Below, piece by piece: positions 26,004 to 33,791 of a stretch of 64,000 bases of DNA. The stretch's first letter is position 1. Every line of letters starts with the position of its first letter. Below the pieces are notes generated by a model. It worked only from the letters and a program-made list of their open reading frames with translations. It was not told the origin of the DNA and made no database searches. Made by a program: the position numbers and the translations under genes. This stretch comes from DASQFQ01 sp038238015 (GTDB lineage Bacteria > Actinomycetota > Thermoleophilia > Solirubrobacterales > Solirubrobacteraceae): assembly GCA_038238015.1 (NCBI GenBank), contig JBBRYA010000010.1:1-64000 (forward strand), written 5' to 3'.

Positions 26004-27058
26004 GTGTCCTCCAGCGGGAGCGCGAGCTGGTGCGAGCCGCTCGTGCTCTCGAGGTTGGTGACGGTCATGCCGAGCAGTGTGATGCCGCGCTCCTCGATGA
26101 GCGGGCTCGCCGCGTCGAGCAGCTCCCGCAGCGTCGCGGCGAGCGGGCCGGCGTCGGCCGTCGCGCGCGCCAGCGTGGAGGAGCGAGTGGCCCGCGTGTA
26201 GTCGCCGAAGCGCAGCCGCAGCACGACGGTGCGCCCGGCGCGCTCGCGGCGCTGCATGCGGCCGCTCACGCGCTCGGCCAGGCCGTCGAGGGCCGCCTCG
26301 AGCTCCGCCCGCGAGCGCGGCTTACGGCCCAGTGCTCGCTGCGCGCCGAACGAGCGGCGGCCGCGGCGCGCGCGGACCCGGCGGTGGTCGCGGTTCTGCG
26401 CGATGGCGTGGACGTAGCGGCCCGAGGCCTTGCCGAGGATCGCCATCAGCTCGGGCTCGCTCAGCGCCGCGGCCTGGCCGACCGTCATCAGACCGTGCGC
26501 GTGGAGCCTGAGCGCGGTCGCGGCCCCGACGCCCCAGATGCGCTCGACCGGCAGCGGATGCAGGAACTCGACCTCGCGCTCGGGGTCGACCAAGAACAGT
26601 CCGTCGGGCTTGGCCGAGCGGCTGGCGATCTTCGCGAGCACCTTCGTGCGGGCGACGCCGACGCTGAGCGGCAGGCCGGCCTGCTCGCGCACCTCCCGGC
26701 GAAGCCGCGCGGCGAGCTCGGCCGCGGGCTGCTCAAGGCCACCTGCGTCCAGGAACGCCTCCTCCATCGACCCGGGCTCGACCACCGGGCACGCGCGGCG
26801 GAAGATGTCGAACACGGCCTTGCTCGCCTCCACGTAGGCGGGCCAGCAGGGGTCGACCACGATCGCGTCAGGGCAGTGGCGCCGCGCACGCGCGGTCCCC
26901 ATCCCCCCGCGAACGCCGTAGGCGCGAGCTTCGTAGCTCGCCGCCATCACCACCCACGAGCCCACGATCACCGGCCGGCCCCGAAGCTCCGCGTCGTCGC
27001 GCTGGGCGACCGAGGCGTAGAACGCGTCGACGTCGGCGTGCAGGATCGAGGGCAGCAT
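25994..27058 (-). CDS. dinB: DNA polymerase IV (Y-family)
   Basis: A 354-residue translesion polymerase. The palm begins HADVDAFYASV with metal-binding Asp9, the finger region has YEARAYGVRGGM, and the helix-hairpin-helix region includes IWGVGAATALRLHAHGL; the little-finger domain ends at the C-terminus. At the second catalytic pair, usually S-x-D-E, the sequence is SMEEAF (Glu99, Glu100), an Asp-to-Glu change. No beta-clamp motif of classic form is obvious beyond the final QLALPL. ATG 27058 is chosen over the in-frame start at 27109 because a perfect LexA box (27064-27077) would otherwise fall inside the gene. SOS-regulated. Confidence 0.92.
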   Translation of the reverse strand: MLPSILHADVDAFYASVAQRDDAELRGRPVIVGSWVVMAASYEARAYGVRGGMGTARARRHCPDAIVVDPCWPAYVEASKAVFDIFRRACPVVEPGSMEEAFLDAGGLEQPAAELAARLRREVREQAGLPLSVGVARTKVLAKIASRSAKPDGLFLVDPEREVEFLHPLPVERIWGVGAATALRLHAHGLMTVGQAAALSEPELMAILGKASGRYVHAIAQNRDHRRVRARRGRRSFGAQRALGRKPRSRAELEAALDGLAERVSGRMQRRERAGRTVVLRLRFGDYTRATRSSTLARATADAGPLAATLRELLDAASPLIEERGITLLGMTVTNLESTSGSHQLALPLEDTWT

Positions 27059-27063
27059 GAAGG

Positions 27064-27077
27064 CGAACGTATGTTCG
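27064..27077. promoter_or_regulatory. LexA (SOS) box
   Basis: CGAACGTATGTTCG is a perfect 14-bp palindrome matching the Gram-positive/actinobacterial LexA consensus CGAAC-N4-GTTCG. It is only 5 nt upstream of the dinB ATG at 27058 and overlaps a TACGTT box on the minus strand that would be a -10 element for a leaderless dinB mRNA. Confidence 0.93.
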
Positions 27078-27102
27078 CGTATCAAGAGCTCGGAGGCAAG
27101 CC

Positions 27103-27132
27103 TTGACACGTGACCATATGGTCACCTGTACT
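27103..27132 (+). promoter_or_regulatory. Autoregulated promoter of the ArsR gene with 16-bp palindrome
   Basis: TTGACA (27103-27108) and TGTACT (27127-27132) with an 18-nt spacer form a good sigma-70-type promoter. The spacer holds a perfect 16-bp palindrome, GTGACCATATGGTCAC (27110-27125), the expected ArsR operator. The transcript would begin at about the ATG at 27139. Confidence 0.75.
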
Positions 27133-27138
27133 CCCGGC

Positions 27139-27915
27139 ATGGACGAAGTGTTCAGGGCCCTCGCGGATCCGACCCGCCGCAGCCTGCTCGACGAGCTGTT
27201 CAAGGAGGACGGGCAGACGCTGGGCACGCTCGAGGGGCGGTTGCCGATGACGCGCTTCGGCGTCATGAAGCACCTGAAGCTCCTCGAGGAGGCGGGCCTC
27301 GTGACCACCAAGAGACGCGGTCGCGAGAAGCTGCATTTCCTGAACGCCGTCCCGATCCGGCTCGTCCACGATCGCTGGGTGAGCAAGTACTCCGAGCCCT
27401 GGGCGGCGACGCTCACCGGGCTCAAGAAGAAGCTCGAGGAGGAAACGATGGAGAAGGTCTACGAGATCTACATCAAGACGAACCCGGAGCGGCTCTGGGA
27501 GGCGATCACCGACAGCGAGATGCGCCGGCAGTACACCTTCGGGGTCGGCATCAGCTCGGACTGGACGGCCGGCTCGCGCTACGAGGCCAGTCACCCCGAG
27601 GCGGGCGTGAAGATCTCCGTCGGCGAGAACCTCGAGGTCGACCCGCCGCGCCGGCTCGTCCAGAGCTTCACCGCGCTGTGGAGCGAGGACGTCGAGCGCG
27701 AGGGCCCCTCGAGGGTGACCTGGGAGATCGAGCCGGTCGGCGACTCCTGCCGGCTGACGGTCACCCACGACCAGCTGCGCGAGGGGGTCAACAACCAGAT
27801 CTACGGCGGCTGGCCGCAGATCCTCTCGGGCCTCAAGACGCTGCTGGAGACCGGCGAGATGCTCACGACGCCCGGCTCGCTGATGTACTCGCGGGCCCCG
27901 CAGCCCGCGGCCTGA
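27139..27915 (+). CDS. ArsR-type regulator fused to SRPBCC (AHSA1-like) domain
   Basis: A 258-residue fusion. Residues 1-75 are an ArsR winged helix (FRALADPTRRSLLDELFKEDGQTL... MTRFGVMKHLKLLEEAGLV). Residues about 100-245 form an activator-of-Hsp90-like SRPBCC domain (IYIKTNPERLWEAITDSEMRRQYTFGVGI ... GWPQILSGLKTLLETGE). No metal-binding cysteine motif of ArsR/SmtB is present, so the signal is probably an organic ligand bound by the fused domain. ATG 27139 is preferred over TTG 27103 because the latter lies inside the promoter. A 16-bp palindrome in the promoter spacer suggests autorepression. Confidence 0.88.
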   Translation: MDEVFRALADPTRRSLLDELFKEDGQTLGTLEGRLPMTRFGVMKHLKLLEEAGLVTTKRRGREKLHFLNAVPIRLVHDRWVSKYSEPWAATLTGLKKKLEEETMEKVYEIYIKTNPERLWEAITDSEMRRQYTFGVGISSDWTAGSRYEASHPEAGVKISVGENLEVDPPRRLVQSFTALWSEDVEREGPSRVTWEIEPVGDSCRLTVTHDQLREGVNNQIYGGWPQILSGLKTLLETGEMLTTPGSLMYSRAPQPAA

Positions 27916-27996
27916 GCCGCGCCGGCCCGACGAGCCGCTTGCGCCCGCCTCGTGCGGGCGCATAGGCTCGCTTGCGTTCCCGATCGAGAGGTTTCG

Positions 27997-28911
27997 ATGG
28001 CCACAGACGCGGTTCACAGGGATGACAGGCTGCTCACCGCGACGCGCTGGGCGAGCTGGGCGATCGTCGCGATCCTGATCCCCGCCGTGGTGGTGCTCTG
28101 GGGCCTCCCGGGCAAGACCGCCGACGCGTGGGCATGGACGTTCAAGCCGGACATGACGGCGATCTTCATGGGCTCGGGCTACGCGGCCGGCGCCTTCTTC
28201 TTCAGCCGCGCCGCGCTGGGCCCGCGCTGGCATCCCGCGTCGGCCGGCGTGCTGTCGGCGGCGATCTTCGCCGCGCTCATGCTCATCCCGACGATCGTGC
28301 ACTACGACCGCTTCAACCACGGCGACGCGCCGTTCCTCGCCGCGTTCGCGTTCTACGGCTGGGTCGTCGTCTACATCGTCGCGCCGGTGGCCGTCGCGGC
28401 CCTGTGGCTGCGCAACCACCGCACCGATCCTCGCGTCCGGCGCGCCGGGGACCCGCTCGTCTCCCCGCTCGTCCGGCACTGCGCGCAGGTGGTCGCCGCC
28501 GGCGCCCTCGTCGCGGCGGCGGTGTTCCTGATCGCGCCCAGCGTCGCGATCGACGTCTATCCGTGGAAGCTGACCCCGCTGACCGCGCGGGTGCTCGCGT
28601 GCTTCACCGCGCAGGTCGGCCTGGGGGCGCTGCTGCTGTCCTTCGATGAGCGCTGGAGCTCATGGCGGCTGCTGCTGCAGACCTTCCTCGTCGCCACCGC
28701 GTTCATGCTCGTCGGCGCCGCCAGGGCGTGGGGCGACTTCGACACCGGCAGACCCGGCACGTGGCTCTTCCTCGCCGGCCTGGTCGGGCTGGCCGTCGCG
28801 ATCCTCGCGCTCTACCGGAGCATGGAGGCGACGCCCGGACGGCCTAGCCCGTCCGCACGTGCACCCGCTCGCCCTCCGCGGGAGCCAGAGCGGCCAGCTC
28901 CGCCGGGCTGA
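27997..28911 (+). CDS. Multi-pass membrane protein of unknown function
   Basis: A protein of about 304 residues with roughly eight hydrophobic segments, starting at ATG 27997 behind GAGAGG. Repeated Trp, Phe and Gly in the helices (AFFFSRAALGPRW, AAFAFYGWVVVYIVAP) and the conserved-looking DEPW-free loops give no family match that I recognise. The C-terminal about 30 residues are Pro/Arg/Ala-rich and probably disordered; they overlap the convergent cysA remnant by 68 nt. It follows the ArsR-SRPBCC gene on the same strand but 81 nt downstream, so co-regulation is possible. Confidence 0.7.
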   Translation: MATDAVHRDDRLLTATRWASWAIVAILIPAVVVLWGLPGKTADAWAWTFKPDMTAIFMGSGYAAGAFFFSRAALGPRWHPASAGVLSAAIFAALMLIPTIVHYDRFNHGDAPFLAAFAFYGWVVVYIVAPVAVAALWLRNHRTDPRVRRAGDPLVSPLVRHCAQVVAAGALVAAAVFLIAPSVAIDVYPWKLTPLTARVLACFTAQVGLGALLLSFDERWSSWRLLLQTFLVATAFMLVGAARAWGDFDTGRPGTWLFLAGLVGLAVAILALYRSMEATPGRPSPSARAPARPPREPERPAPPG

Positions 28912-29263
28912 GCTGAACGGCGAGCGGCGAGCCGTTCTCGAGCTCGAGCTCGAGGCGGACCTCGAAGCCCAGGCGCGCCAGCCGCGTGATCGTCGCCTCG
29001 TGGGTCTCGGCCCGGCGCTCGCGGGCGATCTGGAGGTCGTGGGGGCGCAGGAGGCGGTCGCCGAGACGGGTGACCGGGCCGGCGAAGCCCATGACGAACT
29101 CCGAGGCCGGCCGGTCGTAGATGTCCTCGGGGCTGCCCGCCTGCTCGACGCGGCCCTCGTTGACGACGACGATCTGCTCGGCGACGTCCATCGCCTCCTG
29201 CTGGTCGTGGGTGACGAAGACGGTGGTGACGCCGACGCCTGCCCTGAGATCGCATAGCGACGT
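28844..29263 (-). pseudogene. C-terminal remnant of a CysA-type sulfate ABC transporter ATPase
   Basis: The frame reads GVGVTTVFVTHDQQEAMDVAEQIVVVNEGRVEQAG followed by a TOBE-like domain, which is the H-loop region and C-terminus of CysA-type importer ATPases. Walker A, Q-loop and the LSGGQ signature are all missing: coding similarity ends abruptly at about 29263 against a stop codon (29264-29266) and unrelated sequence. No permease or binding-protein gene is near. This is therefore a decayed 5'-truncated gene. An ATG at 29191 could still express a 115-residue fragment without ATPase activity. Confidence 0.82.
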
Positions 29264-29307
29264 CTAAGCAGGACGGCTGCCGTGTTTCGGCTGGTGCTTC
29301 GCCTTTC

Positions 29308-30348
29308 CTAGGCCAGCGCCTCGAGCGCGCGGTCGACGTCGGCCTCGGTGTTGTAGAGGTGCCAGGAGGTGCGCAGGCGCCCGCCGCGCGTCGCGGCGCG
29401 GATCCCGGCGGCCTCGAGGCGCCCGGCGGCGCCCGGCGCGTCGTGGGTGACGATCGCCGAATCGCTCGCCGGGAGCCCGAGCCCGGCGCGGAAGCGGTTG
29501 GCGAGCCCGAGGTCGTGGGCATGGATCGCGGGCACGCCGATCCGGTTGATCAGCTCGAGCGCCGGCTGCGCGCCGACCCAGGAGAACCAGGCCGGCGAGG
29601 TGTCCAGCCGCCGGGCGTCGCGAGCGAGGCGCAGCGGCGGTGCGAAGTAGGAGGCGTGGACGTCCTCGCCCGCGTACCAGCCTGCGGCGGCTGGGACGAT
29701 GGCGTCGAGGCGATCGGGCGTGACGGTCATGAACGCCGTCCCGCGCGGACACATCAGCCACTTGTAGGCCGCGCACACAACGAAGTCGAAGCGCGCGGCG
29801 TCGATCGGCAGCCAGCCGCAGGCCTGCGTCGCGTCGACGAGCGTCTGCGCCCCGTGCGCCTTGGCGGCGGCGGCGATTGCGGCAAGGTCGGCGACCTCGC
29901 CGGTGGACATCTGGACGGCGCTGAAGGCGACGACGTCCGTGCGGTCGTCGATCGCACCCGCGAGCTCGGGGGCCGGCACCGTGCGCACCTCGAGGCGCTC
30001 CTGGGCCAGGAACGGGAACAGCGTCGAGGTGAACTCGACGTCGGGGATCAGCACGCGCGTCCCCGCCGGGAGCGAGGCGGCGACGAAGGCGACCAGGCCC
30101 GACACGGTCGCGCCGACGGCGACCGTCGCGGCCTCCACCCCAACCAGCTCCGCGAACGCCCTCCGGGAGCCCTCCGTGCTCCTGCCCCAGTGCTCCCAGC
30201 TCGTGCGCCCCTCGCGCCAGTCTGCGAGCGCGGCCTGCATCGCCGTGAAGCCGTCGTCGGGCGGCAGCCCGTAGCTCGCCGTGTTCAGGTAGGCGCCCGC
30301 CGGGTGCCATTGGGACTGTGCCTCGGCGACTGTGAGTGGGCCCGGCAT
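29308..30348 (-). CDS. Class V aminotransferase-family PLP enzyme
   Basis: A 346-residue fold-type I PLP enzyme related to cysteine desulfurases and isopenicillin N epimerase. Visible features are the N-terminal YLNTASYGLPP, the aspartate of TLVDATQACGWLPID that holds the PLP ring nitrogen, and the Schiff-base lysine in VVCAAYKWLMCPRG (near residue 194). No active-site cysteine loop typical of IscS/SufS can be recognised, so a transaminase, lyase or epimerase role is more likely than Fe-S assembly. Its start is 9 nt from the rsgA frame on the other strand, so the two promoters must overlap. Confidence 0.87.
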   Translation of the reverse strand: MPGPLTVAEAQSQWHPAGAYLNTASYGLPPDDGFTAMQAALADWREGRTSWEHWGRSTEGSRRAFAELVGVEAATVAVGATVSGLVAFVAASLPAGTRVLIPDVEFTSTLFPFLAQERLEVRTVPAPELAGAIDDRTDVVAFSAVQMSTGEVADLAAIAAAAKAHGAQTLVDATQACGWLPIDAARFDFVVCAAYKWLMCPRGTAFMTVTPDRLDAIVPAAAGWYAGEDVHASYFAPPLRLARDARRLDTSPAWFSWVGAQPALELINRIGVPAIHAHDLGLANRFRAGLGLPASDSAIVTHDAPGAAGRLEAAGIRAATRGGRLRTSWHLYNTEADVDRALEALA

Positions 30349-30357
30349 GCCCTCAGG

Positions 30358-31437
30358 ATGCCGGAAACCTGCGCGCAGACATCTCCGCCTGCCACGCTAG
30401 GGGTCTTGCCATCGTCCGCGTCACCCGTCCTGCGCCGGCTCGGCTGGGATGAGGCCACAGAAGTCCCCGGCGGGCTGGCGCCCGGGCGGGTCATCGCCCA
30501 GCACCGCGGCGCGTGGGTCGTCGCCGCCGAAGACGGCGATCACGTCGCGACGCTCGCCGGGCGCCTGATCCACTCCGGCGAGCCGCCGCCCACCGTCGGC
30601 GACTGGGTCGGGCTGGGGCCCGACGCGGTCATCGCCGCGCTTCTGCCGCGGCGCGGCGTGCTGCGCCGTGCGCATCCCGGCGGGGCGAGCGAGGCGCAGG
30701 CGCTCGCGGCGCACGTCGACCTCGCGCTGATCGTCACCGGCCTTGACCGCGACCTCAACGAGCGGCGGATCGAGCGCTGGCTCGCGCTCGCGCTCGACGG
30801 CGGCGTGGAGCCGCTGCTGGTGCTCTCCAAGGCCGACCTACACCTTGATCCCGGCGCGGTGGTGGCGACGTGGGAGGCACGCTCCGGCGGCCTGGCCGTG
30901 ATCGCGATCAGCGTCCGCTCCGGGGTGGGGCTGGAGGCGCTCGGCGCGCGACTGGCGCCCGGCAAGACCGCGGTGCTGCTCGGATCCTCGGGTGCCGGGA
31001 AGTCGACGCTGGTCAACACGCTGCTCGGCGAGGACCGCCAGGCGACCGCGCCCGTGCGCGCGACCGACGACCGCGGCCGCCACACCACGACGCGCCGCGA
31101 GTTGATCACGCTGCCGGGCGGCGCGCTGCTGATCGACACGCCGGGGCTGCGCCTGCCGCGTCTGTGGGAGCCCGACGCGGCGCCCGACGGCGCGTTCGCC
31201 GACGTCGAGGCGCTGGCCGAGGGGTGTCGCTTCGCCGACTGCCGCCACGACGGCGAGCCCGGCTGCGCGGTGCGCGGGGCGGTCGAGCCCGCGCGCCTGC
31301 TGCACTGGGAGAAGCTCGGCCGCGAGCGCGCCTCGATCCAGGAGCGCCGCGACGCGAAGGGGCGCAGCGAGCGCAGCCGGCGCGGGGCCGACGTCCAGCG
31401 CGAGTACCGCAAGGTGCGCGGGAAGCGCGGGCCCTAG
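30358..31437 (+). CDS. rsgA: Ribosome small subunit-dependent GTPase A
   Basis: A circularly permuted GTPase that checks maturation of the 30S subunit. After an OB-fold (about 30-105) the motifs appear in permuted order: G4 SKAD (157-160), G1 GSSGAGKST (209-217), G3 DTPG (260-263). A C-terminal zinc-binding region has Cys290, Cys295, His297 and Cys303, and the tail is lysine/arginine-rich. The product is about 359 residues from ATG 30358; because that codon lies only 9 nt from the divergent aminotransferase start, TTG 30406 is a realistic alternative. Confidence 0.93.
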   Translation: MPETCAQTSPPATLGVLPSSASPVLRRLGWDEATEVPGGLAPGRVIAQHRGAWVVAAEDGDHVATLAGRLIHSGEPPPTVGDWVGLGPDAVIAALLPRRGVLRRAHPGGASEAQALAAHVDLALIVTGLDRDLNERRIERWLALALDGGVEPLLVLSKADLHLDPGAVVATWEARSGGLAVIAISVRSGVGLEALGARLAPGKTAVLLGSSGAGKSTLVNTLLGEDRQATAPVRATDDRGRHTTTRRELITLPGGALLIDTPGLRLPRLWEPDAAPDGAFADVEALAEGCRFADCRHDGEPGCAVRGAVEPARLLHWEKLGRERASIQERRDAKGRSERSRRGADVQREYRKVRGKRGP

Positions 31438-31452
31438 CCGCTCATCCGGCGC

Positions 31453-32343
31453 TCAGAGGCCCGGCGGGTGGCGGACCGTGTAACCGTCCGTCGGGTGCGG
31501 GCTCCACTGCCAGCGCGAGCCCGTCGCGCTCTGGCCCGAGGTGTCGAAGCGGCGGCCGTTGACCACCATGTAGACGTGGCTCGGCTGGGCGTAGATCGTG
31601 ATGTGGCGGCCGGGCCCGGGAGCGCCGTAGGACATGAACTCGCTCGAGTCCTTGGGGATGCTCAGCAGGCCGGCGCCGTGCAGTGCGTAGGAGACCGAGC
31701 CCGAGCAGTCATAGCCCGAGTCGTGGAAGCTCGCGTGGCCGCCGCCGTAGCGGTAGGGCGCGTGCGCGATGCGGTTGCCGGCCGCGATGACGCGGCGCAC
31801 GATGCGCGGGAGCCCGCCGCGGCCGCCGCGCGCCGAGCGGCGGGACTTGAGCACGACGCTCACGCCCGGGTGCCCGAGCGCGCTCCACGTGGCGGGGCCG
31901 ACGAGGGCGTCGGCGGTCAGGCCGTGGCGGCGCTGGAAGCGCTTGACCGCGCGGCGGGTGCCGGGGCCGAAGATGCCGTCGGTGGCGATCCCGAGCGAGC
32001 GCTGCAGCATTCGCACGCGCGCGGCCTTGGAGCCGCCGCCGCTCCCGCCCTGGTGGCGCGCGTAGGCGCGGCGCAGGGCGGCCAGGGTGCTGGCGCCGGC
32101 GATGCCGTCGGCGGTCAGGTGATGGCGGCGCTGGAAGCGCTTGACCGCGCGACGGGTGCCGGGGCCGAAAATGCGGTCGGGATGCAGCCCGAGCATCCGC
32201 TGCAGCGTGGCGACGCGCGGCCCCTTGGAGCCGCGCTTGAGGTCGCCGGCCGAGGCGGCCGGGGCGAGAATGAGCGCCAGCGCCATCAGCGCCGCCGCGA
32301 TGTAGATGATGCCTCGGCTGCGCCGAGGGGCTGCCATGCCCAC
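31453..32343 (-). CDS. Secreted peptidoglycan hydrolase: two PG-binding domains and NlpC/P60-like domain
   Basis: A 296-residue exported protein. A signal peptide (residues 1-32, AALMALALILAPAASA) is followed by two tandem peptidoglycan-binding type 1 domains (about 36-95 and 104-157), each with the pattern F-G-P-G-T-R-R-A-V-K-R-F-Q-R-R-H. The catalytic domain has DCSGSVSY with nucleophile Cys213 and His256 in SHVYMVV, as in NlpC/P60 endopeptidases. Its 5' leader folds as a c-di-AMP riboswitch, matching the common pairing of that riboswitch with actinobacterial wall hydrolases. The two binding domains are nearly identical over about 25 residues, showing recent duplication. Confidence 0.9.
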   Translation of the reverse strand: MGMAAPRRSRGIIYIAAALMALALILAPAASAGDLKRGSKGPRVATLQRMLGLHPDRIFGPGTRRAVKRFQRRHHLTADGIAGASTLAALRRAYARHQGGSGGGSKAARVRMLQRSLGIATDGIFGPGTRRAVKRFQRRHGLTADALVGPATWSALGHPGVSVVLKSRRSARGGRGGLPRIVRRVIAAGNRIAHAPYRYGGGHASFHDSGYDCSGSVSYALHGAGLLSIPKDSSEFMSYGAPGPGRHITIYAQPSHVYMVVNGRRFDTSGQSATGSRWQWSPHPTDGYTVRHPPGL

Positions 32344-32361
32344 CTGAGACTGCTCCGTCTG

Positions 32362-32520
32362 TTGCCGCTATGTCCGAGCCTGCGAGGTGAGCTGTCGGGC
32401 TCGCGCTGACTGCGCTACGCCGCACACTGGCGGCGATTCGCCCCTGCGGCTCTGGTCGAGCCGCTTTGGTTCCCCCGCTCGCCGGGCCACGGAGGCCCAG
32501 CGATTCGGCGGGCGCCGTTG
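32362..32520 (-). promoter_or_regulatory. c-di-AMP (ydaO/yuaA-type) riboswitch
   Basis: The minus-strand leader of the NlpC/P60 gene contains the conserved blocks of the ydaO class in order: CCGAATC (32508-32502), GGGGGAACC (32476-32468), GGGGCGAATCG (32444-32434) and CCGACAGCTCACCTCGCAGG (32399-32380). Distal flanks can pair to close the helix. Known members are genetic OFF switches for wall-remodelling and osmolyte genes. I recognise it by motif comparison; no covariance search was possible. Confidence 0.87.
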
Positions 32521-32527
32521 TATCAGC

Positions 32528-32555
32528 AGAAAGTCCTGCTCGTTGCAGGATTTCT
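32528..32555. terminator. Hairpin after the P450 gene
   Basis: AGAAA-TCCTGC-loop-GCAGGA-TTTCT forms an 11-bp stem with one bulged base in the 41-nt gap between the P450 stop and the riboswitch on the same strand. It would separate P450 transcription from the hydrolase leader. No long T-run follows. Confidence 0.5.
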
Positions 32556-32565
32556 TGCAGATGCC

Positions 32566-33765
32566 TCAGTTCGGACGCCAGCGGACGGGCAGGGAATCGA
32601 GCCCGTAGATGCCGTCGATCGTGCCGTACTCCGGGTCCCCGTCGAGCTCCAGCCCGGGCATCCGCGGAGCCAGGAAGGCGAGCGCCTCGCCCAGTTCCGC
32701 GCGCGCGAGGTTCGCGCCCAGGCAGTAGTGGACGCCGGCGCCGAAGGTCAGCGGCTTGCCCGCCCGCTCGCGCGTGATGTCAAAGCCCGCGGGCTCGCCG
32801 TCGCGATTGCCGGTGAACGCGCTCACGAGGACGACCGTGCCCTCGGGGAAGGTCACCCCGCGGTACTCGACGTCCTCCATCGCGATCCGCGCGGTGAACG
32901 GCGTGATCGGCTCGAAGCGCAGGACCTCCTCGACGGCGCGAGGCGCGAGCGAGGGGTCGGCGGCGACGGCGGCCCACTGGTCGGGGTGCTCGGCGAACAG
33001 GCGCAGCGCGTGGGCGAGCTGGCTCTGCGTCGTGTCGACCCCGCCGACCAGGACGTTCAGCACGAGGTTGAGCAGCTCGACGTCCGAGAGCCGGTCCCCC
33101 GCCTCCTCGGCCGCGATCAGGGTCGAGATCAGGTCCTCGCCGGGGTCGTCGCGGCGGCGGCGCAGCAGCTCGCCTGCGTAGTCGTAGAACTCGACGACCG
33201 CCTGCTCGATCTGGGCGCGCTCCTCCATCACGCTCATCCCGAACTGGCGCTGGATCCAGCGCGACCAGTCCCACAAGCGCTCGTGGTCCTGGAGCGGCGC
33301 GCCCATGACGGTCGCGATCACCATCGAGGGGTAGGGCTTGGCCAGCGCGGCGACCGCGTCGGCGCGGCCCTGGGTGGCGAGCGGCGCGAACAGCTCGGTC
33401 AGGTAGGCGCGCATCGACGGGCGCCACTTCTCCACCGCCCGCGGGGTGAAGGCCGGGTTGACGAGGCCGCGCAGGCGCGAGTGGTCGGCCCCGTTGACGT
33501 GCAGGATGTTGCGGCGGATCTCCTCGAAGAGCGGGCCGTCGTCGATGCCGAAGATCTCGGCGATCTTCAGGCCGGGGAACGTGAACGCGCGCGAGCGCAG
33601 GAAGAACTCGCCCGCCTCGCGATCCACCGCGACGCAGCCCAGCGGCATGGTGGCGAGCCAGCCCTGCTCGGACAGCTCGCGCATGGTCGTGTGGAAGCGC
33701 TCGCCGCGCAGCGACGGGTCGGTGTAGTCGAACGCTGGGAGCTCGAGCTCCGAGACGGCGGGCAT
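32566..33765 (-). CDS. Cytochrome P450
   Basis: A 399-residue soluble bacterial P450. The I-helix oxygen-activation motif is GGVDTT (241-246), the K-helix E-x-x-R is EVLR (280-283), and the haem-binding loop FGAGVHYCLG carries the proximal Cys348. Its size and soluble N-terminus are those of class I enzymes that depend on a ferredoxin and reductase; no such partners are adjacent, though a ferredoxin reductase exists at 1136. The leader is short, and the gene is divergent from the glycosylase gene. Substrate unknown. Confidence 0.93.
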   Translation of the reverse strand: MPAVSELELPAFDYTDPSLRGERFHTTMRELSEQGWLATMPLGCVAVDREAGEFFLRSRAFTFPGLKIAEIFGIDDGPLFEEIRRNILHVNGADHSRLRGLVNPAFTPRAVEKWRPSMRAYLTELFAPLATQGRADAVAALAKPYPSMVIATVMGAPLQDHERLWDWSRWIQRQFGMSVMEERAQIEQAVVEFYDYAGELLRRRRDDPGEDLISTLIAAEEAGDRLSDVELLNLVLNVLVGGVDTTQSQLAHALRLFAEHPDQWAAVAADPSLAPRAVEEVLRFEPITPFTARIAMEDVEYRGVTFPEGTVVLVSAFTGNRDGEPAGFDITRERAGKPLTFGAGVHYCLGANLARAELGEALAFLAPRMPGLELDGDPEYGTIDGIYGLDSLPVRWRPN

Positions 33766-33791
33766 CGCGGCGCGAGCCTATCTTGCACGGG

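Noticed and set aside
27059..27109. Upstream dinB start at 27109
   Set aside because: The LexA box would be inside the gene, and the extra residues are not part of the Y-family N-terminus.
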